Positions 25,573-38,714 of a DNA stretch of 64,000 bases are shown one piece after another. The notes beneath the pieces were generated by a model that had not been told where the DNA came from, did not search any database, and was given only the letters and a program-made list of their open reading frames with translations. How positions within the stretch are numbered: position 1 is the first letter of the stretch; each line of letters starts with the position of its first letter. Origin of the DNA: Talinum fruticosum (taxonomy: Eukaryota; Streptophyta; Magnoliopsida; Caryophyllales; Talinaceae); NCBI GenBank assembly GCA_021018815.1, contig JAITYX010000032.1, forward strand, positions 4,801,501 through 4,865,500, written 5' to 3'. A program made the position numbers and the translations under genes.

Positions 25573-28399
25573 TCATTTTTTTAATTGGTTTATTTATCCT
25601 AAGTAGATATAGATTTATAGAATGATTTGTCTAAGATGTATTTAGCCTTATCTAATGGAATTTCAAATGTTTAGGCCCACCCTTTGTTTTCTCAAAGGGG
25701 ATTGAATGGATGAGTGCGGATGATTCTCACGATATAGTGGCCAATAAAGCTCAGAGTTCTTTTCAATCAAATTAATCTAATCCATAATATTGACCAAATT
25801 ATGTATGCTGGTTGATTTAGACTATTAGGTCATATATGTGGTGCTTGTATGTATGGTATCTATCATATAAATTTTAAAATTTTAAATTATACTTTTTGAT
25901 TTTGTGGAAAATATTTGTTTTAAAATTTGGAATATTTTTAAAGTAATCGATGACACTAATAATTTTATCAAATTGTAGACTATAGAATGCAAGCTTAATG
26001 GATCTCTCAACGTGTTTTTTGTTTATAAATGGTACAATAGGCCTCCACTAGCCCCTTCTCCCTTCTCTAGGACATACCAAATTATAATCAAAATTAAGTA
26101 TAAAGAAACAACTTCTTTATAGGAAAAATATCTTACTTTTAAGTTCAAACCTACAGCCTCTTGAATAGAAGAAACTTTTTTTTTATTGATAAAAGTCAAT
26201 AGGTTAAAGAGTACACGTATATGCAAAATACTAGATGTCCACAAACAAAACAACAAAACTAATAATGAGCAAATCCAATAGGCTAGCCCTATGCTTCTAT
26301 ACTCCACCTAGTTTGCCCAACTACCAACCGATTCCCCATTACTATAGTTATATACAACCATTATATAAAAGTTGAATAAAGATAAGGAGCAAAACATCCA
26401 TATGTCAAAACATTAGTAAATTAAAGCCACCTTACCGAGAGAATAGGCTCAATGTCATCTACGTTTTAAAACTTCAGACTTCCCTTAATTTCACCTAAGT
26501 AGAAGGAACCTTAAATACTATTAGAGTTAGAGTTCATTCGTGTGTTTTTCAAGAATATGGAATACTTGGTCATTACCTTGTTTTAGATAAGTTGATCAAC
26601 CTTTTGTATTCACCTTACCAAATTTTGATAGGACCATAATTTGATACTACTTCATTTAGCTTTTTGTTGGTGAAAAGAAGAGGAGTGTCATAAATAAGTG
26701 GACAGATAATTCCTCATGAGTCATAAATCAATATAATCCCAAGATTATCCAAATGCCCTAATAATACAAAATTGTAGATTGAAAGTTCAAACATTTGATG
26801 TTGAACTTTTGAATTTTGGGACCTTGTTTTGGCAATACAAATGTCTACGTAATGATTATGCACTATATGGGTAATGATATGTATTTCAAGGGGGTTTCTA
26901 GTTTCCAATCCAAACGACTTCAACCCCCTATTTATAAGTTATTAGTATTTTTGACCCGTGCGAAACACTGATAAATATTCAAGTTTTCCTAATTATGATA
27001 ACATTAATTAATATTGATAAATCATGATTACTATTATTATGGATAGAGATATTAATTGCTGTACAATAAATAGTAATAAATTTTTAATTTTTTTAATAAA
27101 ATACTGCATGAGCATGCATTGACAGAGTGACACTGGGCGAACGCTCATACAATTCGTTTTGTTTATATACACTCATACAATTTCGTTTTGTTTATATACA
27201 TATATGGGGATAAATAGATCTTGCGAGAGAGTGTTTTATTTAAAAGTGATTATGAGACGGAAAATTTTATAACTACTTTAAATACATATAAGGTGACTAA
27301 TAATTCACTTAGGGATAACTCTAATAAAAGTCACCTCTTGATAAATTATTAATCACTTCCTGAATTAAAAATCATCCTAGTAGAAGTTATTAGTCATATT
27401 AAAACCTTTAAAAAGTTATATCTAACGAAGTTAATCTCATAACAACTCTTACATAAGACGATCTCATAAAAAAATTTGTTTATAGGATTTAGGGAGGATT
27501 TTATTTATTTGGGAAGGGGGGCTTAAATCCTCTGTTGGCCTGGTAATGACTGAGAAGTGTCAGCTCCATATATGCCCAAACTAATAGTTGGCAAAGATTA
27601 GGAGTTAAAACATTTTATTAGTCACCCTTTTAAAGTCATAATTTTTTGAAATTATCCTTTATAATCTATTTGACATACATTTGACATACAATGCTGCTAA
27701 TGGGCAGGATTTCATGGAATGATAAATTAGAATTATTGAGTTAGATAAAAATTATGTGCTTATAGACTCTGTACGTCTAAATCTAAATTTTTACACCTGA
27801 TTATTTTAAATTAAAACAAATAAACTCTGGTACATAAAATTCGAAACCCAAGTCGAGAATTCTCGTCAGATTCTTTTCCGAAATGCTTATCATAGGCAAA
27901 GGAACGACTCAGCTCTTGAATCAGGTGACTCAATACGTCTCAAGGTACTGATATCAAATACATTGTTTGAGCAACGAAGACACCAATACCATATTGTAAA
28001 TATGTCATCTTCAAAGACTATGAATAATTTCTCCTAAAAACAATTAGAGTTGGCCAAAATAGAGGTAAAAAGGACAGAAAGATGATGAAGATGAAGAATT
28101 CTAGAAATCCGCAAACCGCCAGTCTTGGTTCGAAATCAGCAAGCATTACCTCAAGCAAGAACCATACCAATTCCTCTGGAGTCGATGAAATGATTAAAGA
28201 TCGCTGGTGCATATAGGGTTGATGACACAGAAGCTTCTTCACACAAAGTATTCACGAAGTATTGTTGATGTCGTATTCTTCAAATGCTGAGATGAACATC
28301 AAACGAGGTCTGAGAACATATTCACTGATTGTAAAACACAATGTTCTTAGTTATGAATGGAATTATGAACTTACAGTTACAAGTAGGGTCTGAGGAGCT
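25569..28399. other. Intergenic and 3' region of EIPR1 homologue
   Basis: AT-rich sequence without a recognisable gene. A T-rich retroposon-tail-like junction (cttttttttttattgataaa) lies near 26165. A MITE-like repeat lies at 27225-27480. About 27,900-28,399 probably includes the 3' UTR of the minus-strand WD40 gene. Confidence 0.5.
27225..27480. mobile_element. MITE-like repeat, second copy of family at 3620-3840
   Basis: Shares, in the same order, ggataactctaataaaagtc, cctcttgataaattattaat and ttattagtcatattaaaa with the copy at 3620-3840. Ends with cttacataagacgatctcat. No ORF is present. Confidence 0.55.
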
Positions 28400-31300
28400 T
28401 CACTTTTTAGGAAGATGAGGTTTTATTGATTCTAAAACCACCTGATTCATATAGAGGGCAGAAATTAAGATCAAATTGCTGTGGTTCTTATAGCTATCAG
28501 AAGACTGCTTCAATCCTTCAAAGTAGAGAAGAGAATGAGGGAGGTGGGATGAGGGGCAAGGGGAAGGGAGAGGGGGCTGCCATACAGGCAATTCTCATTT
28601 TGACCTGTAGTTACCAAAGAACAAGTGTGCTTACCCTTCCATCATAGGACAATGATGCGAAAACCCAAGGCTCTCTAGAGCTCCAAGCAAGGCCTGCAAA
28701 TATTGTTTCAGATCATCAGTTCATCGAAAGATTGAAAATACCACACCCAACACCTATATTTGATCCCAACAAAATAGGATTTGAGCCTTGAGGATATCCA
28801 GATTAAAAAAGCCTCAAAAAACTGCAAAAGGTTGCTTCCTGTAGTCTATAGACCCACATTTAAAAAAAAAAATTGAGGTAGGATCAGGAAAAACAAAAAA
28901 TATGGGCAGTTCTGATGGTCAAGTTACCATAAACACTGTCTTCATAGTCACTGTATGTGTGGAGCAATGGATCGCTACGCTTTCTTGGTGATTCTACAGC
29001 GCTGCTACAAAATTACAACTTCATTAGTCATACAAGACGTCTCGAGAAGAACTACATGACTCTCAACTTTAAACCATTCTCGATAAGGAAAATCACCTCT
29101 CAGATGTGACATTCTCGCCGCATAGATGAGCAGACCACAGGTTAACAGCTGAGTCTGTTCCAGCACTCTGCAAAAAAAAAGAACATTGTGCACTAGTCAA
29201 CTTTTCAGGTGACTGAACAAGCCAACATGGGCCAAATTTTCAGCTTTGATATGCTATAACGGATTCAAACTCAAATTGGGTCGCTAATTGTGCTCTAACT
29301 CGTTGGCTGGTAGAGTAATATGTACTACATGTCTTTCAAATTTAGGGTCTAATGGGAACAGCCTCTCCACAATTTAATTTCACGAGCAAGACTGCATACA
29401 TGTAAACCTGGGGTGGGGGAAGGGGACATCACCTTGGCCTAGGTAGCACTCCAGGAAACTGAGTTTCCCTGGATTTTATCAGTCAGCCTCATCATTTACT
29501 CAATCCACAAAACACGACTCACTGTAATATAGTACAAATATTAAGGAAAACCAAAAAGTGGTATACAGAAATTTACAAAAACAGAAAGCATGTGGCATAT
29601 CTAAATTAGAAAGGACAAAAAAAGAGTAGCTTTGGCTAAGCCCCACATGCATTACAAAGACTTAGAACAATACATTTCTTGCTTGAAGTCATACATAAAT
29701 GCTGACATATCTGGCCGTGAGATCAAGGAATCAGTCACATTCTCCGAAGCTCTAACTTTTACAGTGGAGACCAACTATATGGGTACATGTACACAAATGA
29801 ATGCAAGTAGTGAAGTAGGTACTCAAGCATGCAACCATGCAAATGAAGTGCTAGTGTGCTACAAAGCTCACACATATATACATTTTGTACGAATATGAAG
29901 AGGGAAAGAGAGAGAACCAATATTAGACTGTCGTACTCAGGGTTACACCTCACTGTCCACGTCCTGTCAGCAAAAGCACACAAAGGCATGTTAAGAGCTT
30001 ACACTTGTGAGACATATTGTTTTCAGGCGACCAGCTGAGGCAGCAAAAAAGAAAACAAAATCTACTCTTGAAAAGCAATTATAGGGAAAATCAAGCAAGT
30101 ACATGAAAGTACAATTCAAGCTGAAATTGAAAAACCAAGAATTCAATCAGAAGAATCAACAAGGCACCTAGCGAGCACATATGGGCATACTGTTAATGCA
30201 TTGGCCACTGAATTTTTCCCACTCCTTCCATAAAGGAACTGAGCATTTCCAAGTTAAAACTATTCCATTTTTAACAAGTTTCCAGCCAATGACCTTTCTC
30301 AGCCTTTACAAAGATGGCGGAAATCTGCATCTCCAGGCTCTACATTCTTTTCCAGTTCAGAAAACAGAAATTCAAAATTCTAATAGCGTCAAAAACCAGA
30401 AGCTTCGCAAGTGATATGCCTAATCCATGAACAGTAGAGAAAACCACATTGTACTTGTCCTTAGTAGGAGTAGCAAGTGTTGGACTCTTGCAAAGGGTTT
30501 ATTAAAGCTGCTTAAAAACACTAAGCCTCTTTTATTGAACAGATTTTAGTACTGGTTTCCCCTTTCTACTCCAAGTCCAAGTATATTTAAAACTACCATC
30601 ACATTCAGTGTAGACAAAATGGTTCCAAATTTGGTCGAGAGTTGACCAAGACTGTAAGCCAGCCAGAGAGAGAACTGCTCTAGCTTAGAACTGTTGTACA
30701 GTTTATGCATGAAAAATAAAAGCAGCTGTTGATCAGAAGTTTGGAACTAGCAATGAAAATATGACGTGAAAAGCCACGATGCACCATTTCCAAACAGTCC
30801 AAACAAGTGCTACTAGACTGAACACAGCTATTTACAGTTAATAGATCATGGAAAGAAGAAAGCTGGCAACATTACTGTGTACCAGTGTGCATGACCAGGT
30901 AGCTCGGTGATGGGAGCCTTCAACATTCTAAGATCCCAAATGCGTATTCCGCACTCATCCTCTGCAGTCACCTGTTGGACTCTTGCAAAGGGTTTATTAA
31001 AGCTGCTTAAAAACACTAAGCCTCTTTTATTGAACAGATTTTAGTACTGGTTTCCCCTTTCTACTCCAAGTCCAAGTATATTTAAAACTACCATCACATT
31101 CAGTGTAGACAAAATGGTTCCAAATTTGGTCGAGAGTTGACCAAGACTGTAAGCCAGCCAGAGAGAGAACTGCACTAGCTTAGAACTGTTGTACAGTTTA
31201 TGCATGAAAAATAAAAGCAGCTGTTGATCAGAAGTTTGGAACTAGCAATGAAAATATGACGTGAAAAGCCACGATGCACCATTTCCAAACAGTCCAAACA

Positions 31301-34300
31301 AGTGCTACTAGACTGAACACAGCTATTTACAGTTAATAGATCATGGAAAGAAGAAAGCTGGCAACATTACTGTGTACCAGTGTGCATGACCAGGTAGCTC
31401 GGTGATGGGAGCCTTCAACATTCTAAGATCCCAAATGCGTATTCCGCACTCATCCTCTGCAGTCACCTGTGTTGGTGATCAAAACATGAATTTCTTTCAT
31501 TTGCGGACCAACTATCGTCTATGTACATAATCAATGACTCAAGCAACAAATTCAAGTAACTATCTGCCTTGCTAATGACTAAACTTGCCTTTGTAAGAGC
31601 AAACTTGCATCATCACAACGAGTAACTGCTTGAGAAAGAAGTATAAAGTTGGTTGTCTGAAGTCTCAACTTAGAGAAAAAGGAAAAGCGAAGCATGTAAA
31701 GAGCACATGAACGAAAGAACAATGTCTTTTATCCTTTTCTTTTTGTTTCTCAAGTAGGCGATCGAAGCAGGAAGATAATCAAATCTAAGTTAATCTATAT
31801 TAAGGTCAGCATGTAAACTTTAGAAGCTATCCTCAACTCTCCCATTGAAAAGACATAAAATTCATAAAAAGAAATCAGGTCTAACATGCAACAATTAAAA
31901 AGCAGAGAGCAATACAAATATAACACACTTGAAAGTTAAGATAACCAAATCTTCAGTTAAAAGAAAATATTTTTGCGTCATACTTAGTAAGATTGTGTAC
32001 AGAGTACACTTCATTAAGCTACAAGTTATTCCATTTGAATCCGAAACAAGTCACTTACAAGTATATGCTTCTTCTTGATGTTGTAATCTACATTTCGAGC
32101 ATGGGCTTGTTCAATGGAGTTGGTCATTCTGTAGAAAAGCACAAGGTTCAAGATCTTAAACCAATAGAAACAAATGAAAAATGTCATACAGTACTAAGAC
32201 TTCAGATAGCAGTAAGAGCTACCTGGGTCACTCAGACTGGGGTTTTAGAATTAATATTCAGAAAATGTCTGAGTGTCCAACATGGATACTTGGGGCTATT
32301 CTGAGTAAACATAACTTGCCAATGAATGACCAAATAAATGCATCGCAAATCTAGAGGCATTACAGAATAAAACACGGATCACACAATGATGCATACATTA
32401 AATTATATAAACATGTAAAAGGATTTCTTTACCGTAGTCCATGGAAATCACGAGTAGAGCTTGATGGGCAAGAAATATAATTTGTCATAGGAAAATATCA
32501 CAAGCAGTTAGAAATTTTGTCTAGCAACTAAGTACAAATCTTTCTTCTTGAATTCCATAATTGATAAATGAGGAAAAGCATTATAAGTGGATTTCACTTG
32601 ACAAGGAAGAATAGCTATCTCATCAAAGACACCAGGGAACGACTAAGGTATGGTAAAGTACAAAGGATGGTTATCTTAGAGAAACCAAGATAATAATGTC
32701 AAATCCATGGAAAGTATTAATTGAAAATGCATGAATGCATTGTTACAATGATTATTCTTTTAATTTCTCAGAAAAATCAACATATGCAGATAAGGACAGA
32801 GCATCAACAAATAAATCGGTGTAAAACAAGAGCATACTTCATTGCCCGTAGGTCCCAAAGTTGGATTGCAGATTCACTAGTCAATGCAACAGCATTTACA
32901 TCATGTGGATCCCATGCCCCACCAGACAAGTAATGGAGCATGCCAGCTGATTCCTGGGATTGGACCTAGACATTGCAGGAAAACCTGAATAAGAATCAGA
33001 ACATGTATTTGAAACTACATTTTAAAACAGTTAGTGCAAAATAAAAACAGGATTGATCAAGAAAGCATCAGACAACATTACTTAAGATCACCACATACTA
33101 AATACAGATGAACAATAGCAAAGCGATCCAACTCAAAAGGAATTTACTACCGTTTGGCACCATGTGGAGCAGCATGGACAACAAGCTGTGATGGTCAAAA
33201 TGGAAACACATATGGATACAAATAATAGTAGGAGAAGAATTATTCCTCTTGCTCCGACACAAAGTTCACATTGAAACAGCAAACGCAACCAACAAACCAT
33301 TTTTCCAGGCTATGCATAGTTTTCTACTCAGATATTTCACACAAGGCGATCAAACAATGGGCAACTTCAGACCTTTTTCTTTTTGAATTTTAATTATCTA
33401 GAACAGATGCTTAGCTAACTGTATGGGAAAACGTATGAAACATACCAGTCAACATGTTCAATTGAGATTCTCATTACAGCAAGTTGCCGGTTATGGAATA
33501 AAGAGCTTATTTCTAAATACTTGAAAGGTTTCTTGTGTACTGGATGGAAACATATATACCCAGGGTTTCATAAGAAGTGACCATATCCTGGGCAAGTCAG
33601 TAGTTTTGTATCAATACAGCAGAGGAAATTCTGATCAACAAAGGCAACAGTAAACAACTTTTACCCAAATTTAAACAAAGGAAGCAGTAAACATCTTTTC
33701 CCCTCAAAATTTATGCCTAGTGTTAATTAAGGCATTCGAGAATTATCACTGAGGCAGCTGTAACTACCTGGGCAGTCTTCTTTGAGGAATCCAGACTCCA
33801 CAAAAACAGATTTTGCTCATCAATGCTGATTAACTTATCATGCCTTCCAGTAGGCCACCATAGAACACTGCATTACAGATGAATAGGAATTAAACTAACA
33901 GAGACATACTAGAGAAGCCTCCTATAACAATTAAAAAGAAACAAATTCTAAGGTATACAGAATCTTGTCATATAATTCAAACTTGAGCAATATACTGAAG
34001 ACGCATTCACCAAACATATTGTCACAAATCATGACCCTTTTAACAACTTTGGAAACTTCATTACAAAAATGTTCAGTGTATCTTTGTGACAGCCCCTCAG
34101 CTTGTCAGGGTTAAAAATTCACACATATGGATTTCTTAGGCCCTCTTCTTTTTTGCTTTAAGTTCACAATTGCTTACAACTATGTACAACTAACCTTATA
34201 ATTAGCTTACAAATGATTTTTTTTAATATTAGTAAAAATTTCAATGACAAGAAAATGTGACAATGACAGAAAAAACGAGAGTTTGATAAGATAAGACTCA

Positions 34301-36543
34301 AAGGATCCTGAACACTTAGATGTGAACTTGCCAGTAGCCTCTATGTCTCAGCAAGTAGTCCTAATATTCGATGTTTTTACTTCTATTGGTCTCAGTAACG
34401 ACAGTAAAACTGCTTGAAACAGGCCTTTTGATTAAAAAAATCCTAACTGGCTTATAACATCGCAGTTAGTGTAAGGAACATAGAAACAACATACAATCAA
34501 AATTTCATCAGGGGAGCAATTGTATAATTTAAAACCAAAAGGATTGGCTGTCAAACAGAATTGGACAGGATGCCAAACACTGGCATTCAGAAATGCAAGA
34601 AACAGTTAGTTGATAACTGACGGTGACAAAACGGATGGGCACAAGCTTTTTCCAGACAATACAAAACAATAGACTGCCTGCATTTGCTCATAAACAGTGA
34701 TCTAGATATCTCACCATCTGATTTTACTATTGTGAGCATCAAGAGCAGCAATCCTTTCCAGCTGAGGAGAATTTAACTGTCCATATAACTCAGGAACCTG
34801 CCATATCGCTGCTCCATATGATTCACCTTTAAAAAGGGCAGTAGAAATGAGAGGCACAAATGAGGGGCACCACATCGAAATATAAATAAGTACCCCATCC
34901 AATTTTATATGGGTGCGTTGTTTTTATGGACTCACAAAAATACAAGTGATAAGTTACAAAGCACTTACATGAAATGGAAGAGAGGGAGTACAAAGAAAAG
35001 GCTACTTAATAGCATAGAAAAAAACAACGGTAATGATTTGTACAGATACACTCGCAAAATTAAATTTGTCACAAGTGTATTTCACTCTGATTGATGATGA
35101 GTTGCATTAAATGAAGCTGGGAAGGATCAGGCTGTTAGCTTGATATGACCCTTTATTTGACATAAATAGGTAATCTCTAGTACTTTTAACATCAAAGGCG
35201 ACAAAGTTTCAGACTATGATTAGAACATTTAGAAAATGTTCCATCTAATGATAGGTTGGCTGTTGGCGTAAAACATTGGGGATATGTAGTGTGTTAGACA
35301 CAAATGGCAGAAGACCTATGCAAAACTTGTTTCACATAGGAGATTTCCTAAGCAAGAGCTTGCAATCTCTCATCATCAAATAACAACGAACTCAACCAAA
35401 ACGGGTCAATAAACTACTAGAAGCTTTCTTATCTGTTATAGAGTGGCTACCTATCAATCATTTCCAATTAAAGGTCTCACGAAAACTATCATTCTACAAT
35501 TGCACAGGCAATGAGGCAAAGTCGCCAACATCTGATCTCTCCCAGTATCCTAAGCCACCCCAGAGAAAAGGCTTGTGAGGAATGAAAAGCACTATGGCTT
35601 ACTGTTATTAATGTTCAGAACAACAGTATTACCCCCAGTGGCATATATTTATGGAATACATTCTCTTCTTATTCATCATAAGGACCCGTCCAGCCTCTGC
35701 CTACAGTGTGACCCATAACGCATATAGAAATGTTCTTCTTGTTCGTTTATGATTTGACTAGTAATCCCCAGGGGGAGCGGAACAGAAGAAAATTGCAGAA
35801 CACTGAGACTACGTTATCACAAGAAGCATTTAAAAACCCTTCTTTATTTTTCATGGACGCAGTTCCCAAGGAGGTAAATTTAACAACAACAAAAAAATCT
35901 TTCTCCATTTGCAAGATTTGAGATGAGAGACAGTACATGCACTTTGATAAACATTAAGAATCAGCTCATAATGTGAATAGAAATATCAACTCAAAAATAT
36001 GATCAAAACAAACTTATCTATAATGGAAATTTTGCAATTCGATTGTGCTTGGAATAAATTAAACATACTAGCAAGAATAAACAATTACCATTGGAAAAGA
36101 CGGTGGAGAAAATCCGCTGATCAAATGGGCAAGAAGCAAGGTCCCAGATCTCATTTGGGTGAGAGAATAAACCCTCGCAAATCAGCTCAGTTCCTCCATT
36201 AGCAAGCCGGATCAAATGCACCTAATCCAATCCCCCAAATTCCAAACCCTCAATCAGATAAACTAACACCCATAACCATAATCAAACAAAACGAAATGCA
36301 ATTAAGATTGACCTCGTTTTCTTCTTTGAGACTGAGAGTACCAGCGATGAAGCTGGTGTGATCTGTGTCGGCCTTGACATCAGCGATACACCTCGCCTGT
36401 ATAATAAATATGCCAAATAAATGAATCAAACACTTCAATCATTTGGGGATTATTCCTACTCATTCTAATCGATCTGAGGTTAGGGTTAGGGTTTAGACCT
36501 GGTACTTCAATCCGTAGCCGATGCCGGATGACCCACCCTGCAT
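28400..36543 (-). CDS. EIPR1: WD40 protein, EIPR1/TSSC1 homologue
   Basis: Thirteen exons in transcription order: 36499-36543, 36313-36396, 36089-36221, 34715-34826, 33768-33867, 32838-32965, 32059-32128, 31378-31466 (second copy 30883-30971), 29918-29963, 29097-29167, 28928-29004, 28635-28693, 28400-28441. Using one copy of exon 8, phases are consistent and the protein is about 351 aa, close to plant homologues. It starts MQGGSSGIGYGLKYQ and ends LESIKPHLPKK. WD-repeat signatures include NEIWDLASCPFDQRIFSTV, GGAWDPHDVNA, SAIQLWDLRAM, ECGIRIWDLRML and DSAVNLW. EIPR1/TSSC1 is known in animals as a partner of the EARP/GARP tethering complexes in endosome-to-Golgi and recycling traffic; the plant role is inferred. 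Exon 8 is tandemly duplicated; splicing in both copies reads TG|GTGA, an immediate stop. Confidence 0.92.
30478..31467. repeat. 495-bp direct tandem duplication including an exon
   Basis: Units 30478-30972 and 30973-31467 are identical by eye except one base (T at 30679, A at 31174). Each carries the 89-nt EIPR1 exon 8 with its acceptor, donor and about 400 bp of downstream intron. The flanks share a tgttgg word at both outer ends, so short homology may have mediated it. An assembly artefact (unmerged haplotype or mis-joined overlap) is the main alternative. Confidence 0.95.
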
Positions 36544-36830
36544 TTGGTGATTCCGGTGGAATGCTGAATTCACAGTAAGCTCAGTGAATCCAACTCTCCT
36601 AAACTATCTCCTTCTTAACAAATCAGCATGAATCTTCTGCAAATATTTTTTCACAACAGCGGTGAAGCTTCAAATGAGGTGTGAATGAGGGAGCCGGACG
36701 GCACAGGACGGCAGAGAGGGAACCGGAGAGCGAGAGGGAGCCCGGAGAAGAGACCGAGAGAGGGGGTTTGAACGAGGGAGGCGTGAATGAGGTAGGCCGG
36801 CACTGCTATTACTTGGACTAAGGAAATAGT
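36544..36830 (-). promoter_or_regulatory. 5' leader of EIPR1 homologue
   Basis: A GC/GA-rich block (36680-36800) upstream of the start at 36543, then abrupt AT-rich DNA. Intron 1, just downstream of the start, carries gttagggttagggtttag (36479-36496), a telo-box-type motif common near plant housekeeping-gene starts. No clear TATA box is present. Confidence 0.4.
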
Positions 36831-37712
36831 TTTGGGTATATTAAACTATTAATATAAAAATAAAATGAAAATTATTAAAATAAAGTAAAATTTTATTTAA
36901 TATAATTATAAATAAATTAAAAAATTATTTATTTTATAATTATTATTTTTTGGTACTAGATTTTTCAAACATCACTATTTGACATTAAAAATATATTACT
37001 CAATTAAAAAGAGAAGATTTTGCGATTGAGATAAAACTATATAAGCTAAAATATTAAAAAATAAAAAATTTTCATGTCGATCTCAAAAAAGAAATAAAAA
37101 AATATATACCTTTCATAATATATAAGGTATTAATGATATATTACTTATATATATTTATATATATAATTTAATAATTTTTATCTTTATATTTTAAATATCT
37201 TTCCTGCACAAAATTAACATTTTTAATGTGTTAAATTTTAAATTATGTAATATTATTCATATTTTTTGCATATATTTGTTTTAAATTTATAATAATATTT
37301 AAATATATACTTAATTAATGTACATGAAAATATAACAAGAAAAACGATTTGATTTCTGAAAATCTTATAAAATTTAAAAATTTTTAATTTTTAATTTTTT
37401 AATTTATTTATATCTTATCATTCGTTTCTCCTGAGTACCATCATTCGGTATAAAATTTTTTTTTAAAGGACCAGCGAAAAGAATTAACAAAATATAAATA
37501 TTTTTAAAAAACTTTAAATAATATATTTTATATGTCAATTAATATTATTGTTATAAATAGTGATCCCGAATGCTATGTTTATTTAAGCAATACTATCGAA
37601 GATAAGTTTAATAAGTTTATCGTTATTATAACGTAACTATAAAGATATCTGATGAAAGAAAACTTCACCATAAAAAATAATTTTTCTTTCGTCAATGAGA
37701 TATTTATGAATA
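36831..37712. other. Very AT-rich spacer
   Basis: Low-complexity A/T DNA between the EIPR1 promoter and the TIR element. I see no gene, RNA or defined repeat in it. Confidence 0.7.
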
Positions 37713-37746
37713 AGGGTATGTTTGGTTGGGGAAAAATATTTTTAAA

Positions 37747-37780
37747 CTCTAACCCTAAACCCTAAATCCTAAATCCTAAA
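37747..37780. repeat. Short telomere-like tract
   Basis: ctaaccctaaaccctaaatc followed by ctaaatcctaaaa: about four to five CCCTAAA-like units, the last ones degenerate. It lies directly inside the left TIR of the element. Confidence 0.8.
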
Positions 37781-37804
37781 ACAAATTAGCCGAAACGAGT
37801 AGCC

Positions 37805-37935
37805 GCACGGCCGTGCGAGGGTCGCACGGAGTACCGTGCGGGTTTCGCGGCGGATACGCACGGCCGTGCAAGTCTCGCACGAGGTACCGTGCACGACTTG
37901 AATTTATGTAACTTCTCGCACGGTCATGCGAAACA
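37805..37935. repeat. Three GC-rich palindromic repeat units
   Basis: The palindrome gcacggccgtgc occurs at 37805-37816 and 37858-37869, with a decayed third at 37918-37929 (gcacggtcatgc). Each is followed by a second near-palindrome (gcacggagtaccgtgc at 37824-37839; gcacgaggtaccgtgc at 37877-37892). Unit spacing is 53 and 60 bp. Confidence 0.85.
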
Positions 37936-37983
37936 CGCACAGGTGTTGTGCGAAAACTCCGAACTCTACGGACGATTCGATAA

Positions 37984-38475
37984 TTAATTTCCTCCCAAAT
38001 CAATCAACGAAACCCTAGCATTGACGAGGTTCCACAACATAAGAGCTACAAATCTCGGAAATTCGATAATCAAGGAGATTGATAGGGGAACTGGGTTTGC
38101 GATGCCTGTCATTAGAGAGGGGTTGAAGAGAGAGAAGGTATTGGGATTATGATTGGAGGAGGCTTCCCCAACCTTGACGAGGACGCCACGGGAGGGGTCA
38201 TTAGGAGGAGAGAAAAGACAGACGATTCTCCGAAGAGAGAGAGATGAGTCGACGGCTGAGGAGGAGAGGAGGAAGAGGGTGGAGACGGGAGCTCGATAGG
38301 GAAGCGGAGGGCGAGGGAGTAGTCGAAGAGGAGAGGAGAGAGAAAGTAATGAACGCCGGGAGCGGCAAACGGAGCGTAGGCGGAGGACGCCAAGCGTCGG
38401 GTCAAGATGGTCAACGATCGCCGAGAGGACGTCCGACGGAAGATCCGGCCACCAGGAATCGGAATCCAAATCCAT
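37984..38475 (-). pseudogene. F-box (SKIP23/DUF295-like) gene fragment
   Basis: The open frame starts MDLDSDSWWPDLPSDVLSAI and continues DHLDP...LRLRSVCRSRR, a recognisable F-box at residues 9-45. It then has SPPNDPSRGVLVKVGEAS and FSLFNPS, as in SKIP23-like F-box proteins (usually about 400 aa). Only 163 codons remain and the kelch/DUF295 part is missing. Between them, another frame gives a better family match (LRFPIELPSPPSSSS and HLSLFGESSVFSLL), so two compensating frameshifts are likely. The family role would be substrate recognition in SCF ubiquitin ligases. This fragment lies inside a TIR element and is probably not functional. Confidence 0.7.
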
Positions 38476-38714
38476 TTTGTACGGTGGAGTTTCGGGGTGG
38501 GGGTCCTTCAGGGCGAGAGGGAGAGGGAGGGTTAGCCGAGAGATTGAAAAATTAATTTCCTCCCAAAAGGGAAAAATTTATTTTCTCGCTAAATGGGGAA
38601 AATATTTTAGCTCAGAAAATTTTTTCCAAATTTTTATTTACCAAACAGCGAGAAAATGGAATTATAATTTTCCAAAAAATATTTTCCTTCCAAACAAACA
38701 CACCTTAAGACACA

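Larger units (their letters stand above)
37713..38706. mobile_element. TIR-bounded Pack-type element carrying an F-box fragment
   Basis: The left end agggtatgtttggttggg, then gaaaaatattttt, is inverted with respect to the right end aatattttccttccaaacaa, then acacacctt. The right 75 bp resembles the right end of the element at 58579-59173 (accaaac.gcg.gaaaat.ga.tataattttcc). Inside are a telomere-like tract, GC palindromes and a minus-strand F-box gene fragment. No transposase is seen. The target-site duplication is ambiguous (TA or TAA). Confidence 0.6.
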
